Part shown: positions 37,163-46,285 of the stretch, piece by piece
Position numbering within the stretch: the first letter of the stretch is position 1
Layout: each line of letters begins with the position of its first letter
Source: Hondaea fermentalgiana
Lineage: Eukaryota; Sar; Bigyra; Thraustochytrida; Thraustochytriidae
Assembly (NCBI GenBank): GCA_014084085.1
Contig: NPFB01000003.1
Coordinates: forward strand, 109,478 to 173,477
Length of the DNA stretch: 64,000 bases
Reading direction: 5' to 3'
The notes under the pieces: model-generated
What the model was told of the DNA's origin: nothing
Database searches by the model: none
What the model saw: the letters and a program-made list of their open reading frames with translations, nothing else
Translations under genes and position numbers: made by a program

Positions 37163-40100
37163 TCATCCGAGGCTTGAGAGAAAACACTCGACGACGCGCT
37201 TGCCCTGAAGCAAATTCTCGACGCTGATGCGCTCGTTGGGCAGATGAGCATTATCAGTGGCCTGACCCATGGGAAGGTGCAGAACAGGGGCAGCAAGAGC
37301 ATGCTCCAGAAATGCAGAAATACCGCCATAGGAACCACCCTCGCGAACGTAGAGCGGCCGCACTCCCCAAGTGGATTGAATCGCGGCCTCTGCGACCTTG
37401 AAGAGACGATTCGAGGTGTCCCCAAGCCACCAGTCGCTCGTCTGGCGCACAGTGACCTGCAGGGTATTGGCCGATCCTCGCGACGCAAAAACAGTTTCTA
37501 AATGCGCCCGCAGCGCAGCTACCAGTGTCTCGGCCGTTTGGTCTGGCACAAAATGCACGCTGAGCCGAGCCACACACGACTTGGGGATGCGACGAAAGTG
37601 CTGGCCCGCATTCGAGGTGGAAAGACTACTAATCGACAGCGAAGGCTCGCACCAACGAGCGGCCAACACTCGCGTTGGGTCGTCGAGACGCAACTGCGGC
37701 GCGCCTACTTCGCTCGCGTACCGTGTCATGCTCAAGTTAATACGCTGAAAATTTTCAATCTCTGACTGCTCGAGCGCACGAACACCCTCGCGAAGCTCGG
37801 GAACGTTGGCGCACGTGACGGCAGCAAGAGTTGCCATCAAATCTGCAGCAGGTTCGTAAATCGGGCCTCCATGCACACCAGCGTGAAGATCCTTGGTCGG
37901 GCCCTGGACCTCGACCTCGAGATCAATGACACCACGCATCCCGTACGTAAGGCACGGGCGCTTGTCGTCGAGCCAGTAGTTGTTTGAAATGAGAACGCCG
38001 CAGGGCCTGTTGAAAAAGCTGGCGTTGTTCTGGAGAAGCCGCGAGAAGCCGCGTTGCTCGAGGCCGAGGCCGCTTTCCTCCTGACCCTCGATGACAAAGG
38101 TCACGTTACACCGCAAATTTCCAGCTGCATGCGCTGCCTTGGCCGCAAAAAGGCAGGCCAGAAGAGGACCCTTGTCATCCGTGACGCCACGCCCGTAGAG
38201 ATAGCCGTCCTGGCCGGTCATCTCCCACGGATCGGTGGCCCAGGCGCTGCGGACAGCGCTCACCACATCGTAATGCCCGTATATGATGAGCGTCGGCGCA
38301 TCTTCGTCCTCAGTGTTGGCCTTGAGGGTGGCCAGGACAGCAGGCAACATGGGCACACTCTCGTCAGAGCGCTCGGATTCGTCAAAGCAGATCTTTACCT
38401 CTGCACAGCCAAGCTTTTCGCACAGACGGGCGAGAGCCTTGGCGCCGAAGAAGCACTCTTCGTAAAACTCGGGCTTCGCGCTCACGGTGCGAATGCGCAC
38501 CAGCTCACGCAGGGTCTCAATGAGCGCGTCATCAAAGTCAATCTCGCCATGGTCGTCGGGACTAAGCGCCTCTGAGAACGACTTTTCAACCGCCATGAAC
38601 CGCTGCTCAATTGACGTTGACATGCTGCCACGCCAAGACCCAGACCCGGAGCGCGGCGCAGTCTTCTGAATCTTGCGCAAGTTGAAGGACACAACCGCTC
38701 CGGAAGACGTGGCACAAGCCACAAGCGACTTGACGCGCTTGCCAACGCCAGATGTCCATGATGCGGCGGCATGATCTACTGAGGGCACACCCATGCAAAA
38801 GACGAGCCCCGAGCGGTTGCTAAAGGAATCTGTTACCTGCATGGTGCGCAAATCCCACACACAGAGGACTTCATCGGTGTGACTCGAGATGAGCATCGAG
38901 CGAGCGTCGCGCGCAACCGTGATGGACAAGACCGGGCTTCCGCAGAGGAGAACCCTCCGGCATGCATACGAGTCAAGATCCCACACACGGATCGTGCCGT
39001 CGAGACTTGCCGAAAATAGCGACTTGGAGCCCACATCCTCGGCGAGCGACATGACGCGACCGCGGTGGCCCGAGAGTGTTGCGACGGCGCGGAGATCCTT
39101 GCGTCCCCACAGCTTGATGATGCCGTCGCCACTTCCGCTCGCCACCACATTTTGGCACACAAGAATGCGATGCACATAGGAGAGGTGGGATCCGACGAAA
39201 ATCTCTGAAGCCCGCTCGTCTGCCTTGGCCTCGCCCTCGACGAGGGAATATTTCCAAATGCCTGAAACACAATTCTTCGGAGACTCTGCAGCGAGGACAA
39301 AACTCGTACCGCGCGGACTGTGCTGCGCGGCGCTGAGGTCTACGCACCGAATGCACGAATCTTGTGAGCCAGCGAAAAGAGTCTTTGCATCCGGGTCGCT
39401 CGCCAGGGATAGAATGTGACCGATAGGAGGAAAGTGGATGCGAAAGGCCTCTTCGAGTTTCACAGAGCCTCCTGCGCCTTCAACGAGGTCCCAAGCCACA
39501 ATGGCATTGTCGCTGCACGAAGCATAGACTTGGGCCGCGACGTGATCGACGCAGAGCGCAAAGACGCCTGCGTCCTTTTCAATCTCGCATACACGCTTCC
39601 AAAGCGAAAGGTCCCAAACGCAGAGGACACCAGGCGTCGAACTGTCCGCTGAGATAACGTAGTGCTTGTACACTGCCATACTCAACAGCGCAGAGCTGTG
39701 AGCACCCGTCATGCTATGCTCCGGAAAGGGCGAGGACGGAGCGTCGCCGAGAAGATGGGAAGGTTCGTCGTTGCTTCCAATGTAAGGAATGGCACCGTTC
39801 TCCAAGCCCAGTTCGTCAAAACTTTCATCGCACGTGGAAGTTGATCGACCCGTGAACGGAGGCGACCCGATTCCGGACAACGAAGTTGGCGACGTGGTCG
39901 TGACTACATTGCAATCGACATTGCGCAACGATGATCTACGACTCTCCGAAAGCGATCTGGCACCACGAACTCGACTTGAGAGTTGCAAACGCTCCAATGT
40001 CCGGTCAAAGAGCAACGCGTTCTCCTTGTGATCAAGAGTGGCTGTCGAGGGATCATTGATGATGGGGGAGAGCAATAAGTTCTTGGACGGGCTTACGAGT

Positions 40101-41062
40101 AGCAAATGATTCGTTGGAATCGAAATCCAGTCCGCGCGACGTTCCGTCAGCGGCTCTGATGTGACAATGACCAACTCATCGCGCACGTCAGTTCGTGCCA
40201 TACGGTACCTGCGAAGCTCCGAGGCACCGCCACCCCCGCCACAGGATCCCCCAGTTTCCTCACCAGCGCTTTCTTGACCTTGGTCACTTGCACCCTCGGG
40301 CTCGAAACGGGATCCAGAAGCAAAATACAGCGAGGCGGCGCGTGCCGATTCGTGAACGCTATTGTCGGCGCTTGGATGTACGTGCACGTAGCGTGTAGCG
40401 ACCATGCTCCTGCCGTCGCTCACAACGAAATTGAGCAGCGATACCCCACCAGTGGGCTCACGATCACAGGCCGCGCAAAGTCGGCGGATTGTCTCTTGCA
40501 GCAGATGCTGCAGCTTGGACGGCGAAACGTCCTCATACGGATCATCGAGCATGTCGATGAAGACAGCAAATGCAACGGCCGAGTCGGAGCAGCTGTTATG
40601 GATTGCAAAGTTGAATGCTTCCAGTTTAAGCCCGCTGAGCAGAGAACGTCGCACGTTGCCACCAAAGCCAGAAACCTGACCATTGTGCATGAAGAGAAAA
40701 CGTCCAAACTCGAACGGGTGGCAGCTGCATGTGCAGATGCCCATGCCAGGGCCGGCGGCGCGGACGTGTGCAAAGATCAAGGGACTCGATGTCTTGCGTG
40801 CAAGATTGACGAGGTTGCGATTGTTCCACGCGGGTCCTACATCCGTAAAGACGCACGGCGACAAGCCGTCCGGCATATTTTCGGTGTACCAGCCAAGTCC
40901 AAAGCCATCGGCGTTAAGCGCGCCAATATCATAGACCTCGCCGCCATCGCCGCCGAGGCGCTCTCTTGCGTCAAAGGATTGCCGGATCACTGAGCGCTCC
41001 GGTCTCGTCACCAAATCGGCAATGCTCAGGGCTGGGCCCGCGTACGCCGTGAGCCGGCACAT
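37163..41062 (-). CDS. DUG3-DUG2 fusion: glutamine amidotransferase, WD40 and M20 peptidase (glutathione degradation)
   Basis: 1299-aa protein from the ATG at 41062. Residues 1-330 are a class II glutamine amidotransferase domain like yeast Dug3: MCRLTAYAG with nucleophile Cys2, LNADGFGLGWYTE, PLIFAHVRAAG, CHPFEFGRFLFMHNGQVSGF, and ADWISIPTNHLL. Residues of about 455-790 carry WD40 repeats (SLDGTIRVWDLDSY, SGDGIIKLWG). Residues of about 820-1299 are an M20 metallopeptidase like the C-terminal half of yeast Dug2: IIYGHYDVVSA (His930), YLYGRGVTDDKGPLLA, VIEGQEESG, and a final GQATDNAHLPNE. In yeast, Dug2 (WD40+M20) and Dug3 are separate proteins that together remove gamma-glutamate from glutathione. 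Here both are in one chain with the amidotransferase first. The frame is unbroken and all key residues are present, so it should be active in the cytosol. Confidence 0.93.
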   Translation of the reverse strand: MCRLTAYAGPALSIADLVTRPERSVIRQSFDARERLGGDGGEVYDIGALNADGFGLGWYTENMPDGLSPCVFTDVGPAWNNRNLVNLARKTSSPLIFAHVRAAGPGMGICTCSCHPFEFGRFLFMHNGQVSGFGGNVRRSLLSGLKLEAFNFAIHNSCSDSAVAFAVFIDMLDDPYEDVSPSKLQHLLQETIRRLCAACDREPTGGVSLLNFVVSDGRSMVATRYVHVHPSADNSVHESARAASLYFASGSRFEPEGASDQGQESAGEETGGSCGGGGGASELRRYRMARTDVRDELVIVTSEPLTERRADWISIPTNHLLLVSPSKNLLLSPIINDPSTATLDHKENALLFDRTLERLQLSSRVRGARSLSESRRSSLRNVDCNVVTTTSPTSLSGIGSPPFTGRSTSTCDESFDELGLENGAIPYIGSNDEPSHLLGDAPSSPFPEHSMTGAHSSALLSMAVYKHYVISADSSTPGVLCVWDLSLWKRVCEIEKDAGVFALCVDHVAAQVYASCSDNAIVAWDLVEGAGGSVKLEEAFRIHFPPIGHILSLASDPDAKTLFAGSQDSCIRCVDLSAAQHSPRGTSFVLAAESPKNCVSGIWKYSLVEGEAKADERASEIFVGSHLSYVHRILVCQNVVASGSGDGIIKLWGRKDLRAVATLSGHRGRVMSLAEDVGSKSLFSASLDGTIRVWDLDSYACRRVLLCGSPVLSITVARDARSMLISSHTDEVLCVWDLRTMQVTDSFSNRSGLVFCMGVPSVDHAAASWTSGVGKRVKSLVACATSSGAVVSFNLRKIQKTAPRSGSGSWRGSMSTSIEQRFMAVEKSFSEALSPDDHGEIDFDDALIETLRELVRIRTVSAKPEFYEECFFGAKALARLCEKLGCAEVKICFDESERSDESVPMLPAVLATLKANTEDEDAPTLIIYGHYDVVSAVRSAWATDPWEMTGQDGYLYGRGVTDDKGPLLACLFAAKAAHAAGNLRCNVTFVIEGQEESGLGLEQRGFSRLLQNNASFFNRPCGVLISNNYWLDDKRPCLTYGMRGVIDLEVEVQGPTKDLHAGVHGGPIYEPAADLMATLAAVTCANVPELREGVRALEQSEIENFQRINLSMTRYASEVGAPQLRLDDPTRVLAARWCEPSLSISSLSTSNAGQHFRRIPKSCVARLSVHFVPDQTAETLVAALRAHLETVFASRGSANTLQVTVRQTSDWWLGDTSNRLFKVAEAAIQSTWGVRPLYVREGGSYGGISAFLEHALAAPVLHLPMGQATDNAHLPNERISVENLLQGKRVVECFLSSLG

Positions 41063-41845
41063 CGTTTCTATCTAATCCAAAGTCGAGTCTGTTCAAGTCA
41101 ACCCGAGTCTGCTCGGGTCGGTCCTGCTGTGCAAGGTCTCCTCCTTCGCCTTCTTCTTTTGGTTTCCCTCTTTCACCCTGGCCTCTCACTATACGTGCAC
41201 GCGGCGCTGCCAGCGACTTCTGATCAGTGAGCTCTCGCTCGCACAACGTCGGCCGACTAGATCGCGCACGGCAGCCTCGCCGAGCGCGCTTCGGCGCCGC
41301 GAGCGCGCAGGTGCAGCTCCCGCAAAAAGGAATTGATACACCTCAAGTCGAGTCGAGCCAAGTCAAGTCGAGTCGAGTCGAGTCGCCAGCCAAAGTGGAA
41401 TGGGCTAGCTCGCTGCCAGTGGCATTGCAGTGAGACACACGGAGAAAAAGAATGAAAAAAGCCCATTTCTCCGGGTGCCCGTGAACGAGCCTTACCGCGC
41501 TTGAGCGAGCCGTACTCAACGGCTCTAGCCCAGGCAGTCACTAGCCCAATCTGACTTGCGCCGGCGTGCACGGGCACTGCACGGGCGGCAGCGGGCACCG
41601 AGCGCGTGCTCGGAGGCTGAACAGGGACGGGCGGAAAGAAGGGAGGGAGGGAGCTTGCTGGCTCGCTCTGCAAGCCCAGTTCCGTCGCGAGTGAAACTGG
41701 ACAACGTCGAAGAGGTGTTGCTGACCCGACCTGTTGCCTTCCTTGCCGGCGTTGAAAGGGGAAGCAGGTCCCGCGCGACGGCCAGCGAGCCGAGCTCGCC
41801 TCCGCAAAGGTCCGCATGGAGACATAGTTCTCTTGCGAAATCGTA
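41063..41845. other. Divergent intergenic region with GTCGA/AAGTC repeat
   Basis: Spacer between the divergent DUG fusion and PDZ-IQ genes. It holds a pentamer-type repeat of AAGTCGAGTC units at 41342-41386 and otherwise GC-rich sequence. No gene is seen; reading frames here are antisense or repeat-derived. Confidence 0.5.
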
Positions 41846-44800
41846 ATGGAGGAAGACACGAAGCGGCTACGGCCGCGACGACGCCCACGTCGTCATCGAA
41901 GACGGCGACAGCGAGACGCTGCGGAAACGCACACGCAGGAGGTTCACAAAAACGAGAGCAAGACGAGTGAAGACGACGCCAAAGGTTCCGGAGACCCCGT
42001 CCCAGAGACACGCGGAGGTACGCCAGAAAAAGGTGAAGTCAGAATCGTTGCTCGCGATCATGACTGCGTCGATGTACAGCTCGTAGGTGGTCGGATCGGA
42101 TTGCGCTTGGAGTGGAACGACTTGCAAAACTCGCTCGTTGTTGCCACAACAGACAAACCTGTGCATGGACTTGACTCCGGCGCAGTGCTTGTGTCCATTG
42201 ACGGAGATGACCTTAGTGGAATGACACAGGATGATGCGCTTGGGCTCATTCGCAGGGGCAACACACGTTCTGACGCTTCAGCACCAATCTTGCGCTTTCG
42301 TCTCGCATCTTCAGAACCTTTGGCTCGTAATTCCAACAGTGGCATCCTTGCCACTTCCGCAAACTCATCCCGAGATCATCCTGATAATTTAGAGCGGGAC
42401 GCAACGCAAAGTCCAATAGATCTTCCGCAAGATAAAAGTACGGATGAAGATGACGATAGCGAGGGGGGCGAAGGTGATGACGACGAAACGCATCACGAAA
42501 ATAGATACGCCGACGAAACGAACCCCGTCGTCCACGACAACCAGGATGCTGCAACGCCACGTGGGTTTGAGGAATATGTGGCGCGTGCAATAGAAAACGC
42601 CATGCGATCGAGCGACGTGTGCATGTGGCGACCTGGCCGAGGTCTCATTGTATTCCCTCGTGCGGCAGAGTGCAAAGTGACAGTGCTTAATCGAAGCATC
42701 CGCGCAGCAACACGGTTTTATATGGGCGCCCGAAGAAGCGCATGGCGCGCTGTGGAGAAGAGTAGTATGAGCAATGCCTTGGAGGTACGAATCATGAAGT
42801 TAGATCACGCCCCGCTCGGTATCCGGAAAAGTCTCGGTTGGACCAAGTGCTTCGTCGGATCCTTCAAAACAATGCAACTTGCGCATCGTGCTGTAGAGGA
42901 GGCCATGGCTAAGCGTGACCGCGGGCTCATTGGTGTCGCCCCACGTCCACATCCAGAATTATGTACCAGCATGCAGCAGACGGATCTCTTGCTGACTCAT
43001 CTTGAAGTTCGCGTAGAATCGAACAACTTGGCGTCGTTCAACTACAGCGACAAGATGGCATACGTGTGGCACCTTCTTCTGTATCACTGTGCAGTGCTCG
43101 ATGCTTTTAAGATGTCGGAGTCATTTCACCGGGTCTGCAAATTTACCTATATCGGTCCAAACGTTCGCGCCCTATCGGTCTTCACTCGTTTGCCCCTTGT
43201 CGCGAGCGTTTCCGTCAAGGATCAAGGCAGACGTCGACGTCCAAGTGCGCCTCTCGAGCTTTCTGAAAAGATGCGGCGGCGTGTAGGCAAAGACCAGTCA
43301 AGCATTGCGCAGCACCGCAAGCGCCCCGCCACGATCAAAGAAATGAAAAAGCTGGTTGAGGACAGTGGAAGTGACGATGAGGAGGACCGCGCGCAAGGAA
43401 AGAGGCGTTTTGGACACTTTTTCAAGGGTTTGAGTCAAGACGCGCAAAACCTGGCGAGCCAAGAGGCGCTGCGTGAGGAGCACCGCGCCATTCGCGACCG
43501 GACGCGTCGAACACCAAGCAGCAAGCCAAGTCGCGAATCGAAGAGCACCCCATCGAGTGACGCTCCAACACGCCGAAGAGCAGTTTTTTCCATGCGTGAG
43601 ACAAGCAAGGAGCCCATACAAATGTCCATGTGGGTGCACCGACAGGAAATGAGGTCTGCGGCTATTAAGTTGCAGCGCATCTTTCGCGGCCGTGCGGGTC
43701 CGCGAATTATCCGGCAAGAGTTTCGCGCAGAATGGCATGCTATCATGGCGCAACGCTTTGTTCGCGGGTGGATTGGTCGACGTCGCGCCGAAGAGTGGCG
43801 GATTCTCGCAAACAGTGCTGCAGAATGCGTACAGCGATTTTGGTACATGACCCTCGCACAGCGCAGGGTTCGTAAAATTCGTCGCGAGCGCGTTCGGCTC
43901 GTCCTCCTCTTGCAGCCGCTGGTGCGAGGCATGATGGCTCGCAAAATTTTAGCGTGGCGCAAACGATATGACTGGGCCGCAAAGCGGATTCAGAGTGTAA
44001 TGCGAGGTCACCGTGATCGCGCGCTCTTCAAACGCATGCTTGCTCGCAAGTTCCATGAAGACACGGTGGTCCCCGCTGCAATCACCATTCAACGGGTGGG
44101 GCGAGGCATGCTCGATCGCCGGGTGGCGCGCATGTTACGATACGAGAAGCACTATGCAGAAGTGATTGTGCCCTCATCAATTATACTGCAAAATCTTTGG
44201 CGCGCTCGAGTGGCCCAAAAGCGCGTCGCGGAGCTTCGTGCACAGCGTTTCGCATGCACCATGCTTCAGCGCATCATTCGAGGCCGCTTGGAGCGCAAGC
44301 GGTTCGTGGGTATCGTGGAGTGGAATGCGCGCCAGCAAGCTGCGACGAAAATCGCGAGCGTGATCCGGGGGTGGATGGCTCGTGAAATCTGCGATTGGAG
44401 AAGACGTGAGCATCGACGGCAATTTGTTGAGGAACCCGCCGCGGGCCAGATTCAGGCCGCCTGGCGCGGGTTGCAGACTCGTCGATGGTTTCGGCACTAT
44501 GCCATGAAGGATGCCGCTGTTCTCGTTCTGCAGCGCACGTGGCGTCGCGTGTTGGCGCGTCGCAAGGCGCGTGAAGCGCTCGACGAGATGGCCCGAGCGT
44601 ACATGTCCAAACTTGCGACCCGGCTTCAGGCTGCCTTTCGCGGGTTTCGCGGCCGAAGGAGGTTTCGCAGTCTGGCCCAGGAACGTGATGCCCAGCGGTT
44701 GTGGGCAACCGTAGTCATTCAGCGGCAGTGGCGTGCTGTGGTTCGCAGAGCGGAAAAGAGAAGGCGCCGCGAGGAGATTGCGCGCGAAATGCACTTTCTG

Positions 44801-45682
44801 GACCTCGAGCTGCTTGACATTGATGTTGAGGAGATCCAGAACGACATCAAGGACGTCGAGGAGGAGCGTCATCGTATTTTGCAGTATGTGCGTAAATCTT
44901 CCAAGTATCGACGCAAGCTCAAGGCCGCGCGCACGGAGATGGAGTATCGTTTGCCCGAGCTTGAGCTCGAGCTCAACAAACTTGACTTGGACGACGAGGA
45001 GACGATACCCTGGCAGGAGGCCTTTGAGTCGGAAATCGACCAGCTTTCCAACATTCTCGCCATGTCGGAGCAGGAGCTCGAGTCCAAGAAGCTGCAGGTT
45101 GCAGACATGGAGGAGGATGCCGCAGAGCTCTTGATGGAGATTGAGGACTTGCAGCTTGACCTGGAAGACACCTTGCAGCGTAGAAACACGCTCATTGACG
45201 AGCATCGCGTTCGCGAGCTCCGTTCGTGTGCGAAGGCGTACCGATGCGACCGCGAGAACCGCATTCGCACGCAGCGCTCGAGATGGAAGCCCAAAGATGT
45301 GCGACGTAAAATTATCGCAAGGTTCCGCGCCGAGGCCCTGCCCCCGCTTCCGCCCGATGTGCTGCACACGAGCCGCATGATGCTCGACAGGGTTGCAAGT
45401 ATCTCAGTCAAGAAGCGACAGGCTTATCGACGCAGGGACGAGACGACAGCGCAGCGACTCGCCTTTGAGCGACAGCTCACGGAAATGGAGACGCGCGGTG
45501 TCAAGGAGGACGCATTGGTGCGCGCTACCTATGACGGCGCTGTGGACGGTGCCAAGCGAGTTCTCCAAGAATATACGTACGAGCTTCGCCGTCCAAAGCA
45601 CGATATTCGCGCCGACCCCCGTCGCGTTTGCCAGCGTTGCGGGCTCGTTCTTTCGGCTTGTCCATGCGACGATGAGGAGTGA
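41846..45682 (+). CDS. PDZ-like and multi-IQ calmodulin-binding protein
   Basis: 1278-aa protein from the ATG at 41846. A very basic start (RRRPRRHRRRRQR) is followed at about 70-155 by a PDZ-like domain (IGLRLEW as carboxylate-binding loop, GAVLVSIDGDDLSGMTQDDA, ending ILRFRLA). Residues of about 250-455 form a second globular region that I cannot name. From about 610 to 975 there are at least ten IQ motifs, for example AIKLQRIFRGRAGPR, AAKRIQSVMRGHRDRALF, AGQIQAAWRGLQTRRWF and ATRLQAAFRGFRGRRRF, each able to bind calmodulin or a related EF-hand protein. Coiled coil follows (ELELELNKLDLDDEE). The end, CQRCGLVLSACPCDDEE, holds a small Cys cluster. It is probably a calcium-responsive cytoskeletal or ciliary scaffold (inference). 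Confidence 0.82.
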   Translation: MEEDTKRLRPRRRPRRHRRRRQRDAAETHTQEVHKNESKTSEDDAKGSGDPVPETRGGTPEKGEVRIVARDHDCVDVQLVGGRIGLRLEWNDLQNSLVVATTDKPVHGLDSGAVLVSIDGDDLSGMTQDDALGLIRRGNTRSDASAPILRFRLASSEPLARNSNSGILATSANSSRDHPDNLERDATQSPIDLPQDKSTDEDDDSEGGEGDDDETHHENRYADETNPVVHDNQDAATPRGFEEYVARAIENAMRSSDVCMWRPGRGLIVFPRAAECKVTVLNRSIRAATRFYMGARRSAWRAVEKSSMSNALEVRIMKLDHAPLGIRKSLGWTKCFVGSFKTMQLAHRAVEEAMAKRDRGLIGVAPRPHPELCTSMQQTDLLLTHLEVRVESNNLASFNYSDKMAYVWHLLLYHCAVLDAFKMSESFHRVCKFTYIGPNVRALSVFTRLPLVASVSVKDQGRRRRPSAPLELSEKMRRRVGKDQSSIAQHRKRPATIKEMKKLVEDSGSDDEEDRAQGKRRFGHFFKGLSQDAQNLASQEALREEHRAIRDRTRRTPSSKPSRESKSTPSSDAPTRRRAVFSMRETSKEPIQMSMWVHRQEMRSAAIKLQRIFRGRAGPRIIRQEFRAEWHAIMAQRFVRGWIGRRRAEEWRILANSAAECVQRFWYMTLAQRRVRKIRRERVRLVLLLQPLVRGMMARKILAWRKRYDWAAKRIQSVMRGHRDRALFKRMLARKFHEDTVVPAAITIQRVGRGMLDRRVARMLRYEKHYAEVIVPSSIILQNLWRARVAQKRVAELRAQRFACTMLQRIIRGRLERKRFVGIVEWNARQQAATKIASVIRGWMAREICDWRRREHRRQFVEEPAAGQIQAAWRGLQTRRWFRHYAMKDAAVLVLQRTWRRVLARRKAREALDEMARAYMSKLATRLQAAFRGFRGRRRFRSLAQERDAQRLWATVVIQRQWRAVVRRAEKRRRREEIAREMHFLDLELLDIDVEEIQNDIKDVEEERHRILQYVRKSSKYRRKLKAARTEMEYRLPELELELNKLDLDDEETIPWQEAFESEIDQLSNILAMSEQELESKKLQVADMEEDAAELLMEIEDLQLDLEDTLQRRNTLIDEHRVRELRSCAKAYRCDRENRIRTQRSRWKPKDVRRKIIARFRAEALPPLPPDVLHTSRMMLDRVASISVKKRQAYRRRDETTAQRLAFERQLTEMETRGVKEDALVRATYDGAVDGAKRVLQEYTYELRRPKHDIRADPRRVCQRCGLVLSACPCDDEE

Positions 45683-46285
45683 GAGTTAGGTTTCTTCGAA
45701 AAGAAAATTCAGAATGATAACGGGGGAAAATTTGAGCTTGGGCTTGAGGCCTTGGGGATCGTGCGAAGGAGAAAAGATCATCAATCAAAAAATTCTGCAA
45801 TCAGAGATCATCAACAATTCAATTCCATTCCCCGACGAAAGTACAGCGCGCGATGCACAACGCGCAGAAGAGGAGCAAGCGGTCGACCGACCGACCGACC
45901 GTCTGCGCGACTTTATTCGACCAATGGTCGGCCAGAGGCGAGATGGTGAAGATGACTCTCCGTCCATCTCTTCGCGGCGTCGACGGGTTTCAACGTCACC
46001 CTTGACGCACGGTTGCACTGACTGCCGCGTTAAGATGCGTCGCGTCGTCTCTCGATCCCTGCTCTGCGTGACCTTTCCGAGGTCGCGGCGGCGCCCTGTC
46101 GTCCTCGTCGTCGTCGCCGTCGTCCTCGTCGCCACGCGGAGCGCTCTTCCCCGGGGCCGCAGAGCGCGAGCGACCCTGGAGCGGCACGTGCTCGGAGCAA
46201 GCAATCGCCTTTCGGCATCGATCCAGACCAGGAACACAGCAAGGCCAAGAACCAGACGCGGACCGGGCAGGCTTGGCCGCTGAAG
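45683..46285. other. Spacer and likely leader of the phosphonate fusion gene
   Basis: It includes a GACC microsatellite at 45883-45901. The frame of the downstream fusion gene stays open from a stop at 46031 and reads protein-like just before its ATG (SPFGIDPDQEHSKAKNQTR), but has no ATG. A different frame has an ATG at 46035 (MRRVVSRSLLCVTF...) and a hydrophobic stretch, and ends 3 bp before 46286. A short intron joining the two cannot be ruled out. Confidence 0.45.

Noticed and set aside
44177..45367. 396-codon minus-strand ORF
   Set aside because: Antisense to the IQ repeat and coiled-coil region of the PDZ-IQ gene, where the sense strand has clear IQ motifs.
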